This document shows, piece by piece, positions 22,671-30,611 of a DNA stretch of 64,000 nucleotides. Source of the stretch: Ruminococcaceae bacterium FB2012 (GTDB lineage Bacteria; Bacillota; Clostridia; Oscillospirales; Ruminococcaceae). Each line of letters opens with the position of its first letter. Position 1 is the stretch's first letter. Position numbers and translations under genes: made by a program. The notes under the pieces are model-generated. The model was given only the letters and a program-made list of their open reading frames with translations, did not search any database and was not told where the DNA came from. The stretch lies in assembly GCA_900104495.1 (NCBI GenBank), contig FMXS01000015.1, positions 1-64,000 of the forward strand. The letters run 5' to 3'.

Positions 22671-24539
22671 TCATTCGTCGTCGCGGTGTCTGCCCACATA
22701 GAGGAAGAACACGGCGGCTCCGGCGGTCACGGCCGCGCAGAGCAGAGGAATGATCGGGAAGGAAGGTCCCGGGCTGTCGTATGCGGTGCCTTCGGGGACC
22801 ACTTCGGTCTTGGTATCGGCTTCGCTGAACTCGGCAGGAATGATGAACCGGGGTGCTTCGGCCTCGGAAGAACTGTCCTCTTCGGGTTCCGGCGGAGGTA
22901 TCACGGTGCCGTCCTCGGCGACGGTGCCGCCTTCGGCAAGGCAGTCGGCTATCATGTTTACGGTCATATCGGGATTCTTACCGCTTACATAAGCTCTGAT
23001 GACTTCGTCTGCGCCCACATATATCCTGCGGATAAAGGGCTCTTCGCCCTGGGGGTCGGTGGCGGGATTCACCGCAGTTACGGTGTATATCCCTTCCTCG
23101 TCAAAGACTTCGTCCGCAGAAGCGGCGCGGTCGTAGATGTGTGTTTCGGTGTAGCCGTTCTCCTTTTCCGTCCAGCGGGAGAGGCTGACCTTGAATTTAA
23201 GATATTCCGAGCTGGGGGAGCTTATCTTGAAGCCGCAAATGGTGGAGGATGCGTCTTCAAGGTCCTCGCCGGTGCCGTTGTCCGGCAGAGCAAGGGTGCA
23301 TCCGCTGTTGCGCACTTTGAAGGTGAAGAAGATGCGGTAGTCGTACTGGTCGCTGAAGAATAAGAAGCCGTCCTCGTTGATGCGGTAATCCAGCGCGACT
23401 TCGTAATCGCCCTCATCGAAATACTGCACCAGCATATCCTTGAAGGGCGTTTCCGCGGAGCCCAGAAAATCGGCGGTGACCTGGGGCTCTCCGACGATGC
23501 CGTTCTGATCCGTCCGGCGGACAATAAGGGCTCCCCGGCGGAAATCCGCGCCGCTGACGCCGAAATAGCTGTCGGAGCCGTTGGTGTCGGGCTTGATGCT
23601 CAGGTCCTTGTCCCCGTGGAGCTTGTTCAGATCAAACTGCGAGAGATTGAACCAAAGGGAAACGGCCTCGTTCCCGTTCTTTATCAGAACGTCCCCGTCC
23701 TTGACTTCGGAATATCCCGAAAGATAGAAGCTGCCCATTTTCCAGCCGTAATGGGGGTCCTTGGTGCCGACCTCCCGGGAGCCGGAGTAGCCGCTGTTGT
23801 CACCGGCAGCATAAAGAGTACCCACCGGCAGCTTGTTTTCGTTGGCGATGACCGACACCTCGTCGGAGCTCTGGCTCACGGCATAGAACTCGTAGACTTC
23901 TGCTACCCGCTTTCTGTCCTTGTCGGAGGTATCGATGAACCAGAATTTCGTGTCGTCCAGCTGTATCTCCAGCTTGTAGGCGACGATGACCCGGAAATAG
24001 CAGCCCTCTGTCAGCTGAATGCAGTCGGCGGTGTAGCTCCTTGAGTCGAAGGCCCCTTCGGGTATCCGCAGAATGTCGAGATACTTTTCCGCGACGGTCC
24101 AGTTTTCCCGGTCGTAGGAAGTCTCGATAACGATAGCTCCGGTGCCGATCTTTCCCCCAAGCTTGACGCCGTCCACCTCGGAGCAGGTGTCGTCTGTGAT
24201 GTGCCAGTTGAATTTATCGTCGTTGAAAAGGGCGTTGCAGTAGGTGTATGTAAATGTGAGCCCTCCCGACTGGTCCACTTCAAGGGCCGGGATGTTCTCG
24301 GTGGAGCTGCCTATCATATTCCCCGTGGCCGAAAGCTGTCCCAGAGTTTCAAGCTCCGAGGTCTTGTCCAGACAGTAACACGAGGCGATGTCATAGGCGT
24401 GTTTTTCATCGTATTCCAGCACTTTGCCGTTAATGTGGAGATCCGGCTCTCCGTCCTCGGCGGCAGCGCCAAAAGACAGCAGGGATAACGCCAGTGCGGC
24501 CGCACATACGGCCGGGAATAATTTCTTCAGAACATTCAA
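22671..24539 (-). CDS. Secreted, C-terminally membrane-anchored protein of unknown function
   Basis: 622 residues. I place the start at a TTG (24539) because AAGGAGGGG lies 6 nt before it; the upstream ATG at 24557 would have the ribosome site inside the gene. With the TTG start the signal peptide is classical (NVLKKLFPAVCAAALALSLL, cleavage after GAAA). The large ectodomain is beta-rich and acidic, with no family recognised. A Pro/Glu/Ser spacer near 540-575 and one transmembrane helix (IIPLLCAAVTAGAAVFFLYV) followed by GRHRDDE complete it. It lies downstream of the GNAT gene, probably in the same transcript. Confidence 0.8.
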   Translation of the reverse strand: MNVLKKLFPAVCAAALALSLLSFGAAAEDGEPDLHINGKVLEYDEKHAYDIASCYCLDKTSELETLGQLSATGNMIGSSTENIPALEVDQSGGLTFTYTYCNALFNDDKFNWHITDDTCSEVDGVKLGGKIGTGAIVIETSYDRENWTVAEKYLDILRIPEGAFDSRSYTADCIQLTEGCYFRVIVAYKLEIQLDDTKFWFIDTSDKDRKRVAEVYEFYAVSQSSDEVSVIANENKLPVGTLYAAGDNSGYSGSREVGTKDPHYGWKMGSFYLSGYSEVKDGDVLIKNGNEAVSLWFNLSQFDLNKLHGDKDLSIKPDTNGSDSYFGVSGADFRRGALIVRRTDQNGIVGEPQVTADFLGSAETPFKDMLVQYFDEGDYEVALDYRINEDGFLFFSDQYDYRIFFTFKVRNSGCTLALPDNGTGEDLEDASSTICGFKISSPSSEYLKFKVSLSRWTEKENGYTETHIYDRAASADEVFDEEGIYTVTAVNPATDPQGEEPFIRRIYVGADEVIRAYVSGKNPDMTVNMIADCLAEGGTVAEDGTVIPPPEPEEDSSSEAEAPRFIIPAEFSEADTKTEVVPEGTAYDSPGPSFPIIPLLCAAVTAGAAVFFLYVGRHRDDE

Positions 24540-24620
24540 TTTTATCCCCTCCTTCATTTTGTTCGCGTGTGTATCTGTACCGTGATGCGTTTCCGGCTCT
24601 GTCTGTATCTCCGCCGGCGC

Positions 24621-25118
24621 TCACGTTTTCTTTTTTACCATTCTGAGACGTCCCCATTCCTCCTCGCGGAACTTAAAGGCCTTTTCGGTGAGAACGTCTT
24701 CTTCAAAGCCTGCGGCCAGATAGCATTTCCGGGCGGCGGTATTTTCCGCGAAGACCATAAGCTGAACCGCTTCTGCTCCGGTTTCAAAGGCGCGCTCCGC
24801 GGCAAGGGAGATCATTTCCCGTCCGAGGCCCTTTCCCCGACGGGCAGGGTCGATGACCACGAAGCGGAGCATTGCGGTGCCGGAGTTTTGATCCGGGGCA
24901 AGACAGAAGAACCCCACCGGCTTGTCCTCACCGTCAAGGGCGGTGAAGGGAAGATCGCCGTATTTCTCTTTGTGGTCTTCCAGCAATCGGATGAGATCAT
25001 CCATTTCAAGAGGATATTTCGTGCGTCCCGCGCACCAGAGCGCGTGGACTCTTTCGCCGCAGATCCAGCTTTTCAGCGGGCCGAAGTCGGACGCGGGGTC
25101 AAAAGGTCTGAGCTTCAA
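24621..25118 (-). CDS. GNAT-family N-acetyltransferase
   Basis: 165 residues. The acetyl-CoA-binding motif A is visible (LRFVVIDPARRGKGLGREMISLA), followed by the motif-B segment ENTAARKCYLAAGFEE. The substrate is unknown. The start is a TTG at 25118 with GGAGG 8 nt upstream, giving the typical GNAT beginning MKLRPFDP. Both upstream ATGs (25205 and 25154) fall in or before the promoter, the latter inside the -10 TATAAT itself, so they cannot be used from this transcript. Confidence 0.88.
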   Translation of the reverse strand: MKLRPFDPASDFGPLKSWICGERVHALWCAGRTKYPLEMDDLIRLLEDHKEKYGDLPFTALDGEDKPVGFFCLAPDQNSGTAMLRFVVIDPARRGKGLGREMISLAAERAFETGAEAVQLMVFAENTAARKCYLAAGFEEDVLTEKAFKFREEEWGRLRMVKKKT

Positions 25119-25152
25119 GGGGCATACCTCCGCAGTGTTTTTTTCACCTACC

Positions 25153-25181
25153 ATTATATATTCCTTTGCCCAAAAAGTCAA
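25153..25181 (-). promoter_or_regulatory. Promoter of the GNAT gene
   Basis: Minus strand TTGACT (25181-25176), 17-bp spacer, TATAAT (25158-25153). Confidence 0.88.
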
Positions 25182-25258
25182 CGCCCCGCGTGCTATTGTA
25201 ATCAATTATTCCAAAATGTAACTCCGGCCGACCCCCAAAAAGGCAGACGGAAAACATA

Positions 25259-25307
25259 CGGTTACAGTATTTGACGCTATCGGTTAACGAACGGCATCTA
25301 TCGGTTA
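25259..25307. promoter_or_regulatory. Three CGGTTA direct repeats at 21-22 bp spacing
   Basis: CGGTTA occurs at 25259, 25281 and 25302, i.e. on one face of the helix two turns apart; two of the three extend to CGGTTACA. They lie between the divergent GNAT and cohesin promoters and look like a cooperative operator. The regulator is not known. Confidence 0.5.
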
Positions 25308-25341
25308 CAATTTGGCCGCATAAAAGCTTTAAAGGAGTGAG

Positions 25342-25370
25342 TTGACAAACCCGCAATTTAATGCTAAAAT
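25342..25370 (+). promoter_or_regulatory. Promoter of the first cohesin gene
   Basis: TTGACA (25342-25347), 17-bp spacer, TAAAAT (25365-25370). This leaves an untranslated leader of about 80 nt. Confidence 0.85.
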
Positions 25371-25458
25371 ATAGCTGTCAAACAATTTGCTTTTACACGT
25401 TTTCCTGCCGAAATAACTGTTATGCAAAGATGCTTGTCATGCGTAAAGGAGTGCTTTT

Positions 25459-26415
25459 ATGAAAAGATTTTTAAGCGTGCTTGCGGCGGCGGTCCTGATG
25501 TCTGCGGCCTGTATTCCCGCCTTTGCCGCGGGCAAGCCGACTTTTTCCGTCACCGATGCTTCGGGCAAACCGGGCGAAGAGGTCACGGTACGGTGCGAGA
25601 TAAAGGATAACCCCGGGATCATAGCCTTCCACCTGCTGGTGGACTACGATACCGACGCTCTGACCCTCACGAACGCTTCCGGCGGCGTCTTCAAGGGCAC
25701 CGACTTCGGAGACACGGCCAAAGCCCCTTACAGCTTCCTGTGGGCGGATGCCGTCAGCGGCAACTACACCGACAACGGCACCATTGCAGAGCTGACTTTT
25801 AAGATCAGGGAAGGCGCCTCCGCCGGCGACCGAAAAATAACCCTCAGCTACGACCCCGAGGATGTTTTCAACTACGATATGGAGAACGTGCATTTTGAAA
25901 CGGAGGCGGGAAAGATCACGGTCTCGGATGGTTCCAACGAGACTCCCATCATCCCTGCTGACAGCTCAAAGGCAGAAGAGTCCTCCTCCGCAGCCGACAG
26001 CAAGCAGGAGCCTCCGAAGGATCTCTCGTCGGCAGCCGGGGAAGAGAACAGCACCCCGGAAAATGCTTCCTCCGAAGAGGCTCCCGACAGTTCCGAGAAA
26101 GATGTACTGTCTCAAACGGAAAGCAGTACAGACAAGATGTCAGAGGCTGACAGTTTATCCTCCGAAAGCGTCCCGGAAAAGGACAGTTCCTCCGCCGGAG
26201 AGACGTCCTCAGAGACCGTAAAGCCTGCGGAAAGCCTTGCGTCCCCGGACGCCTCGGACAGTTCCCGTGAGAGTTCGGACAACATAACAGCTGAGGTCTC
26301 GTCAGCCGCCGAAGAGAACAAAAGCAGCGCCGCTCCCATAGCGATCATCGTGCTGACCGGCGCCGCCGTGGGAGGAGCAGTCTTCATTATAATAATGAAG
26401 AAGAGAAAGGAATAG
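25459..26415 (+). CDS. Membrane-anchored single-cohesin protein (anchoring scaffoldin-like)
   Basis: 318 residues: signal peptide (1-24, CIPAFA-AG), one cohesin domain (about 27-155), a long Ser/Glu/Asp-rich linker with many SSE and ESS runs (about 156-290), and a C-terminal transmembrane helix followed by KKRKE. Cohesin hallmarks are PGEEVTVRCEIKDNPGIIAFHLLVDYD, GTIAELTFKI and a final EAGKITV strand. Cohesins bind dockerins tightly, so this protein should hold one dockerin partner at the membrane. The gene has its own promoter and is followed by a second cohesin gene and by dockerin genes, its likely partners. Confidence 0.9.
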   Translation: MKRFLSVLAAAVLMSAACIPAFAAGKPTFSVTDASGKPGEEVTVRCEIKDNPGIIAFHLLVDYDTDALTLTNASGGVFKGTDFGDTAKAPYSFLWADAVSGNYTDNGTIAELTFKIREGASAGDRKITLSYDPEDVFNYDMENVHFETEAGKITVSDGSNETPIIPADSSKAEESSSAADSKQEPPKDLSSAAGEENSTPENASSEEAPDSSEKDVLSQTESSTDKMSEADSLSSESVPEKDSSSAGETSSETVKPAESLASPDASDSSRESSDNITAEVSSAAEENKSSAAPIAIIVLTGAAVGGAVFIIIMKKRKE

Positions 26416-26497
26416 TAAAAGCGTACAAACGTCACCGTCATTATTTGTACATATTTAATTATATTAAGAATTCCAACAAAAAAAAGTCTTATATGTA

Positions 26498-26526
26498 TTG
26501 ACAAAGTGAATTTATTGTGATAGACT
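26498..26526 (+). promoter_or_regulatory. Promoter of the second cohesin gene
   Basis: TTGACA (26498-26503), 17-bp spacer, TAGACT (26521-26526); it may drive the whole 26.6-33 kb group. Confidence 0.78.
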
Positions 26527-26612
26527 ATAACTGTTAAATTGTAACATTATCGCATTGTGCCCTTTCGGCATGATATGGTAAAGACATTGTTAACGAAAGG
26601 ATGGAAAAAAAC

Positions 26613-28856
26613 ATGAAGAAGATTAAAAAGGCAGCTGCGCTTGCTGTGGCCGCTGCACTGACTGCTTCAAATGTAATGATCTTCTCAACATCGGCTGAAA
26701 AGGGCCCTCTGAAGGCTGCTGCAGTTCCGGATGTTGAAACGGTCGTTGCCGGTGACGTTGTTACCGTAGCGATCAATATTACGGAGAATCCGGGCGTAGT
26801 TTCCTGGCATTACTATTTGAAGTATGATGCCGACGCTTTTTCTTTAAACGGTACGCCTAAAGGCGAAACACTTTCACAGACTTATGATGCCGGTGGCGAG
26901 TCGGCAACAGCCACATCTGTGCTGAGCTTCGGACCCACCACTGCCAATCCGCTGAGCTTCAGCTGGTCCGATCCGCTGTTCACCGATTACTACAACACCG
27001 GAAAGGTTGCTACCTTCAAGTTTAAGGCGAAGGATGATATCCAGCCCGGCACGTACCAGTTCGAGCTGATCACAAAAGATCCCGAGGATTTCTTCGATTT
27101 CGATTACACTGACATCGCCACAGTTTGTACTCCCGGCGAGGTCGTTGTTACACAGGCGGTTACAGGACTGAAAGTATCACCTGCTTCCATCGACTTTGCT
27201 AAGGTGGGCGATACCGAGACCATCACTGCCACCGTTGAACCCGAGGATGCTACCAACAAGAAGGTAACATTCAAGTCGGATGACGAGAGCATCGCTACTG
27301 TTGATGAGACCGGTAAGGTAACTGCTGTTGCCGAGGGTACTACCAGCATTACGGTAAAAACCGTAGACGGCGGCTTCACCAAGACCGTAAACGTTGCGGT
27401 TGCTCATACTCATGCTAAGAATGAGACCGTAGCTGCTGTTGATCCTACCTGCCAGAAGGAAGGCAACATCGAGTACTTCAAGTGTAAGTGCGGACAGCTC
27501 TTCAAGGACGAGGCCTGCACACAGGCTACAACCCTTGAGGAAGTTACACTTGCCAAGACAGCTCACAACTTCGTTGAGAAGGTTGACAGCCAGTACCTCG
27601 TAAGCGCTGCTACCTGCACAAACAAGGCAGTTTACAAGAAGAGCTGCTCTATGTGCGGCGAGGCCGGTACCGATACCTTTGAGTACGGTGAGGTCGATAA
27701 GACCAATCACGTTGGCGAGACCGAGATCAAGGACGCTAAGGAAGCTACCTGCGAGGCCGACGGTTATACCGGCGATACCTACTGCAAGGCTTGCGGCGAC
27801 AAGATCGCTGACGGTCAGATAATCCCCAGAAAGCAGCACATTCCTTCCAACGACTGGCAGTATGACGAGACCGACCACTGGAAGGTCTGCACACTTGGCT
27901 GCGGCACAATAATGGATAAGGCTGCTCACAGCGGCGGTACCGCTACCTGCACCAAGAAGGCTGTCTGCGAGGTTTGCGGACAGGAGTACGGCGACGTTGA
28001 TAAGACCAACCACGGCAAGACCAAGACCGTAGGTTATGTTGCTGCTACTGCCGAGACCGACGGTTATTCCGGCGATCTGGTTTGCGTAGAATGCGGCGAT
28101 GTTATCAAGGCCGGCAGCGTTATCCCGAAGCACGCTCACGAGTGGACCAAGGTAGAGGCTGCAGATCCTTCCTGCACAGAAGACGGTCACAAGGAATACT
28201 ATGTATGCGAGGTTTGCCTTGCAGTTTCCGCTGACGCTGAGGGCACCAAGATCTACGCTGACGAGAATGAAGCTCTTGCTGATCTTACAGTTCCTGCACT
28301 GGGCCACGATCTCGTAGCTAATGACGGCGCTGCTCCTTCCTGCACAGAGCCCGGTTTGGCAGCTCACTATGACTGCTCAAGATGCCACAAGCACTTTATC
28401 GACGTCGGTGTAGATCCCGAGAATCCTTCTTACACTGAGGTAACCGAAGAAGAGCTGATCATCCCCGCACTCGGCCATGACTGCGGCGAAGAGTGGTTCT
28501 ACGATACCGAAAATCATTGGCAGAACTGCGCAAGATGCGAGCAGAATGTAAATGTTGAGGCTCACATCTTCGGCGAGTGGGTAGAGAATCCTCAGGAAGA
28601 CGGTTCTATCGTAAGAGAGAGAACTTGCTCTAAGTGCGGTTTCCACGAGACTGAGACTATCCCTGCTCCTACAGAGTCCGATTCTGAGGCTGACAGCACA
28701 TCTGACAGCGAGACAGAGTCCAAGGGCGGCGAAGAGTCCAGCAAGCCTTCTGAAGGCAGCAAGGGCGGCAACCCTGCAACCGGTGCGGCTTCCGCATTCG
28801 CAGTTGTAACTGCTGTTGCTCTCGGTGCAATGTTCATCACCAAGAGAAGAAAGTAA
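26613..28856 (+). CDS. Cohesin-Big2-Cys-rich repeat surface protein with NPATG sorting signal
   Basis: 747 residues. Signal peptide; cohesin domain (about 40-190, GDVVTVAINITENPGVVSWHYYLKYD); bacterial Ig-like group 2 domain (about 193-270); then about 400 residues of repeats with paired CxxC motifs and conserved His (e.g. CSMCGEAG, CKACGDKI, CEVCGQEYG, CSKCGFHE), which resemble zinc-ribbon-like stalk repeats of gut Firmicute surface proteins. A Ser/Glu linker leads to NPATG, a hydrophobic stretch and KRRK, a sortase-type wall anchor. The start at 26613 is chosen because AAAGG ends 12 nt upstream, whereas the ATG at 26601 directly abuts it. It probably displays a dockerin partner far from the wall. 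Confidence 0.9.
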   Translation: MKKIKKAAALAVAAALTASNVMIFSTSAEKGPLKAAAVPDVETVVAGDVVTVAINITENPGVVSWHYYLKYDADAFSLNGTPKGETLSQTYDAGGESATATSVLSFGPTTANPLSFSWSDPLFTDYYNTGKVATFKFKAKDDIQPGTYQFELITKDPEDFFDFDYTDIATVCTPGEVVVTQAVTGLKVSPASIDFAKVGDTETITATVEPEDATNKKVTFKSDDESIATVDETGKVTAVAEGTTSITVKTVDGGFTKTVNVAVAHTHAKNETVAAVDPTCQKEGNIEYFKCKCGQLFKDEACTQATTLEEVTLAKTAHNFVEKVDSQYLVSAATCTNKAVYKKSCSMCGEAGTDTFEYGEVDKTNHVGETEIKDAKEATCEADGYTGDTYCKACGDKIADGQIIPRKQHIPSNDWQYDETDHWKVCTLGCGTIMDKAAHSGGTATCTKKAVCEVCGQEYGDVDKTNHGKTKTVGYVAATAETDGYSGDLVCVECGDVIKAGSVIPKHAHEWTKVEAADPSCTEDGHKEYYVCEVCLAVSADAEGTKIYADENEALADLTVPALGHDLVANDGAAPSCTEPGLAAHYDCSRCHKHFIDVGVDPENPSYTEVTEEELIIPALGHDCGEEWFYDTENHWQNCARCEQNVNVEAHIFGEWVENPQEDGSIVRERTCSKCGFHETETIPAPTESDSEADSTSDSETESKGGEESSKPSEGSKGGNPATGAASAFAVVTAVALGAMFITKRRK

Positions 28857-28887
28857 TTCGGAACAGTAAATAGTTAAGCTAATCAAG

Positions 28888-28920
28888 GGGGCAGCAAATT
28901 AACGTTTGCTGCCCCTTTTT
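28888..28920 (+). terminator. Terminator inside the cohesin-dockerin gene group
   Basis: A perfect 11-bp stem GGGGCAGCAAA/TTTGCTGCCCC with a 6-nt loop and TTTTT. The next gene starts 11 nt later with no room for a new promoter, so downstream expression must rely on read-through or RNA processing. Confidence 0.9.
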
Positions 28921-28930
28921 GGAAAAAGAA

Positions 28931-29395
28931 ATGGGTAACAGTAAGAAAAAACACAAAAGGGAAAAAAGCCAAAACAGAAAGATGATCCTGTTCGGTGCAG
29001 CAGCCGGAGGTGTCGCCGCAATACTTGCAGCGGTCACTATCATTGTTTTCAATAAGGATAATTCCAAGCCCGAAAAGGCCCTGTCCAAAAGCGAAACGAC
29101 AAGCAGTTCCGTTACAACTTCCGCTGTTAAGATAAAGGACCCCATCGTCGGCACCTGGGAATACGCCGACGGCACAAAGTACCGCTTCGGCGAGAACGGC
29201 AAGGGCGCGATGATCGTTGAAAAATATGAGTATGTTTATTCCTATACCGCCGACGGCTCAAATCTGTTCATCGACTATGAAAAGCCGGAGGTCCACGACG
29301 CAAATTATACATACAGCGTTAAGGATACCGTACTTCATATGGTGGGCGGCGAGGGTACCGCAGGCGGAGAGTACGACATGAAACGTGTTGGCTGA
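28931..29395 (+). CDS. Small membrane-anchored DUF5640-like (lipocalin-type) protein
   Basis: 154 residues: a basic N-terminus (KKKHKREKSQNRK), one transmembrane helix (about 19-42), a Ser/Thr linker, and a compact beta domain (IVGTWEYADGTKYRFGENGKG to GGEYDMKRVG) resembling the DUF5640 / lipocalin-like fold seen in Clostridia. The function is unknown. The ribosome site before the ATG is weak (GGAAAA) and the gene follows the terminator hairpin at once. It is 27 nt upstream of the dockerin-transglutaminase gene. Confidence 0.75.
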   Translation: MGNSKKKHKREKSQNRKMILFGAAAGGVAAILAAVTIIVFNKDNSKPEKALSKSETTSSSVTTSAVKIKDPIVGTWEYADGTKYRFGENGKGAMIVEKYEYVYSYTADGSNLFIDYEKPEVHDANYTYSVKDTVLHMVGGEGTAGGEYDMKRVG

Positions 29396-29422
29396 TAAGG
29401 TAATAGAAGAAGAGGTGTTACA

Positions 29423-30589
29423 GTGAAGAAAAGAATTTTGGGCGGATTGATCGCCGGCGTAATGTGCCTTACCTTTACAGTCCAGGCCAGCGCCGCCGAA
29501 CTAAAGGTCTCTGATGAACAGCTTCCGGCTGCCTGCGCCTCCGACTGGGGCTACAAGGATTTGACTCTCCGTTCCAATTCCGAGGGCAGGCATAGGTTTT
29601 ACGATAAGCTGACAGAACTCTACTGCGGCCTTTGGACCAGCGACGAGGATGTCCCTCTTGATAACTGGTGCAACAGGTATGTGCTGCATGAGGCCTTTCT
29701 CGACGATTACGGGCTTACCGTAGACGAAGCCAAGGAGGTCTACTATGCCTTCCGTATGGATAATCCTCTTATCTTCTATGCTTCCAGCCGCACCATGAAC
29801 GTGAATTATACCGAAGGGAATAAGCAATACAGTTCAATGCTTCTGCTGGTAGATGAAGATTACGCTTCCGCAGCGGTAAGAAAGGGTTATCAGGAGCTGA
29901 TAAAAGAATACATAGCGGAAAAGGCCGAAGGGATCGCGGGGCTGACCCGCAAATACGAGATCGCCAAGTATTTCCACGACCGTATGTCCGAGGAGTCCGA
30001 GTACGCCTATGTCGAGAAGAATGGCTATCTGTATGCAGATTCGAGTATCAAGGCTCACAACATCCTGGGCATTATTACCGAGGGCAGAGGCGTCTGTGAG
30101 TCTTATGCCAAGACCTTTGAACTGCTTCTGAGCTACGCGGGCATCAGCAATGTCTATGTCGTCGGCGATGCCGGCGGAAGCCACGCCTGGAACATCATTC
30201 AGATGGACAACGACAAGTATTACAACTTTGACGCCACCTGGGACGATCAGAATTACGGCACGATCTACAATTATTTCGCAAAGGGCTCGACGTTCTTTGA
30301 CAAAGATCATACGCCGTACACATCCGACAGGACCGGTGCGGATTTTTGCTACGATCTTCCCGAGGTCCCCGCAGAGGACTACGACCCGAACGATATTCTG
30401 ATCAAAGTTTTCGGAGATCTTGACGGCAACGGAGTCGCCAATATGCGCGATCTTGTCCTCCTTCAAAGATTCTTTAACGGCTTTGATACGGGCATCGAAC
30501 CCGAAGATGCCGACTTCAACAACGACGGGCGTACCAATCTCAAAGACTTTGTTTTCCTGCAAAGATACATTAACGGCTATACAGCATGA
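29423..30589 (+). CDS. Secreted transglutaminase-like protein with C-terminal dockerin
   Basis: 388 residues: signal peptide (1-24), a transglutaminase-like cysteine protease domain with the full triad Cys225 (GRGVCESYA), His254 (GGSHAWN) and Asp270 (FDATW), and a type I-like dockerin in the last 60 residues. Both dockerin calcium loops are complete, 12 residues each (DLDGNGVANMRD, DFNNDGRTNLKD), and the helices carry the symmetric LLQRFFNG/FLQRYING recognition pattern. It should dock to a cohesin, plausibly one of the two encoded upstream. It may process or crosslink protein; no carbohydrate-active module is present. GTG start with AGAGGTG upstream. Confidence 0.92.
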   Translation: MKKRILGGLIAGVMCLTFTVQASAAELKVSDEQLPAACASDWGYKDLTLRSNSEGRHRFYDKLTELYCGLWTSDEDVPLDNWCNRYVLHEAFLDDYGLTVDEAKEVYYAFRMDNPLIFYASSRTMNVNYTEGNKQYSSMLLLVDEDYASAAVRKGYQELIKEYIAEKAEGIAGLTRKYEIAKYFHDRMSEESEYAYVEKNGYLYADSSIKAHNILGIITEGRGVCESYAKTFELLLSYAGISNVYVVGDAGGSHAWNIIQMDNDKYYNFDATWDDQNYGTIYNYFAKGSTFFDKDHTPYTSDRTGADFCYDLPEVPAEDYDPNDILIKVFGDLDGNGVANMRDLVLLQRFFNGFDTGIEPEDADFNNDGRTNLKDFVFLQRYINGYTA

Positions 30590-30611
30590 ATAATAAGGAG
30601 TTGAAATCTTT

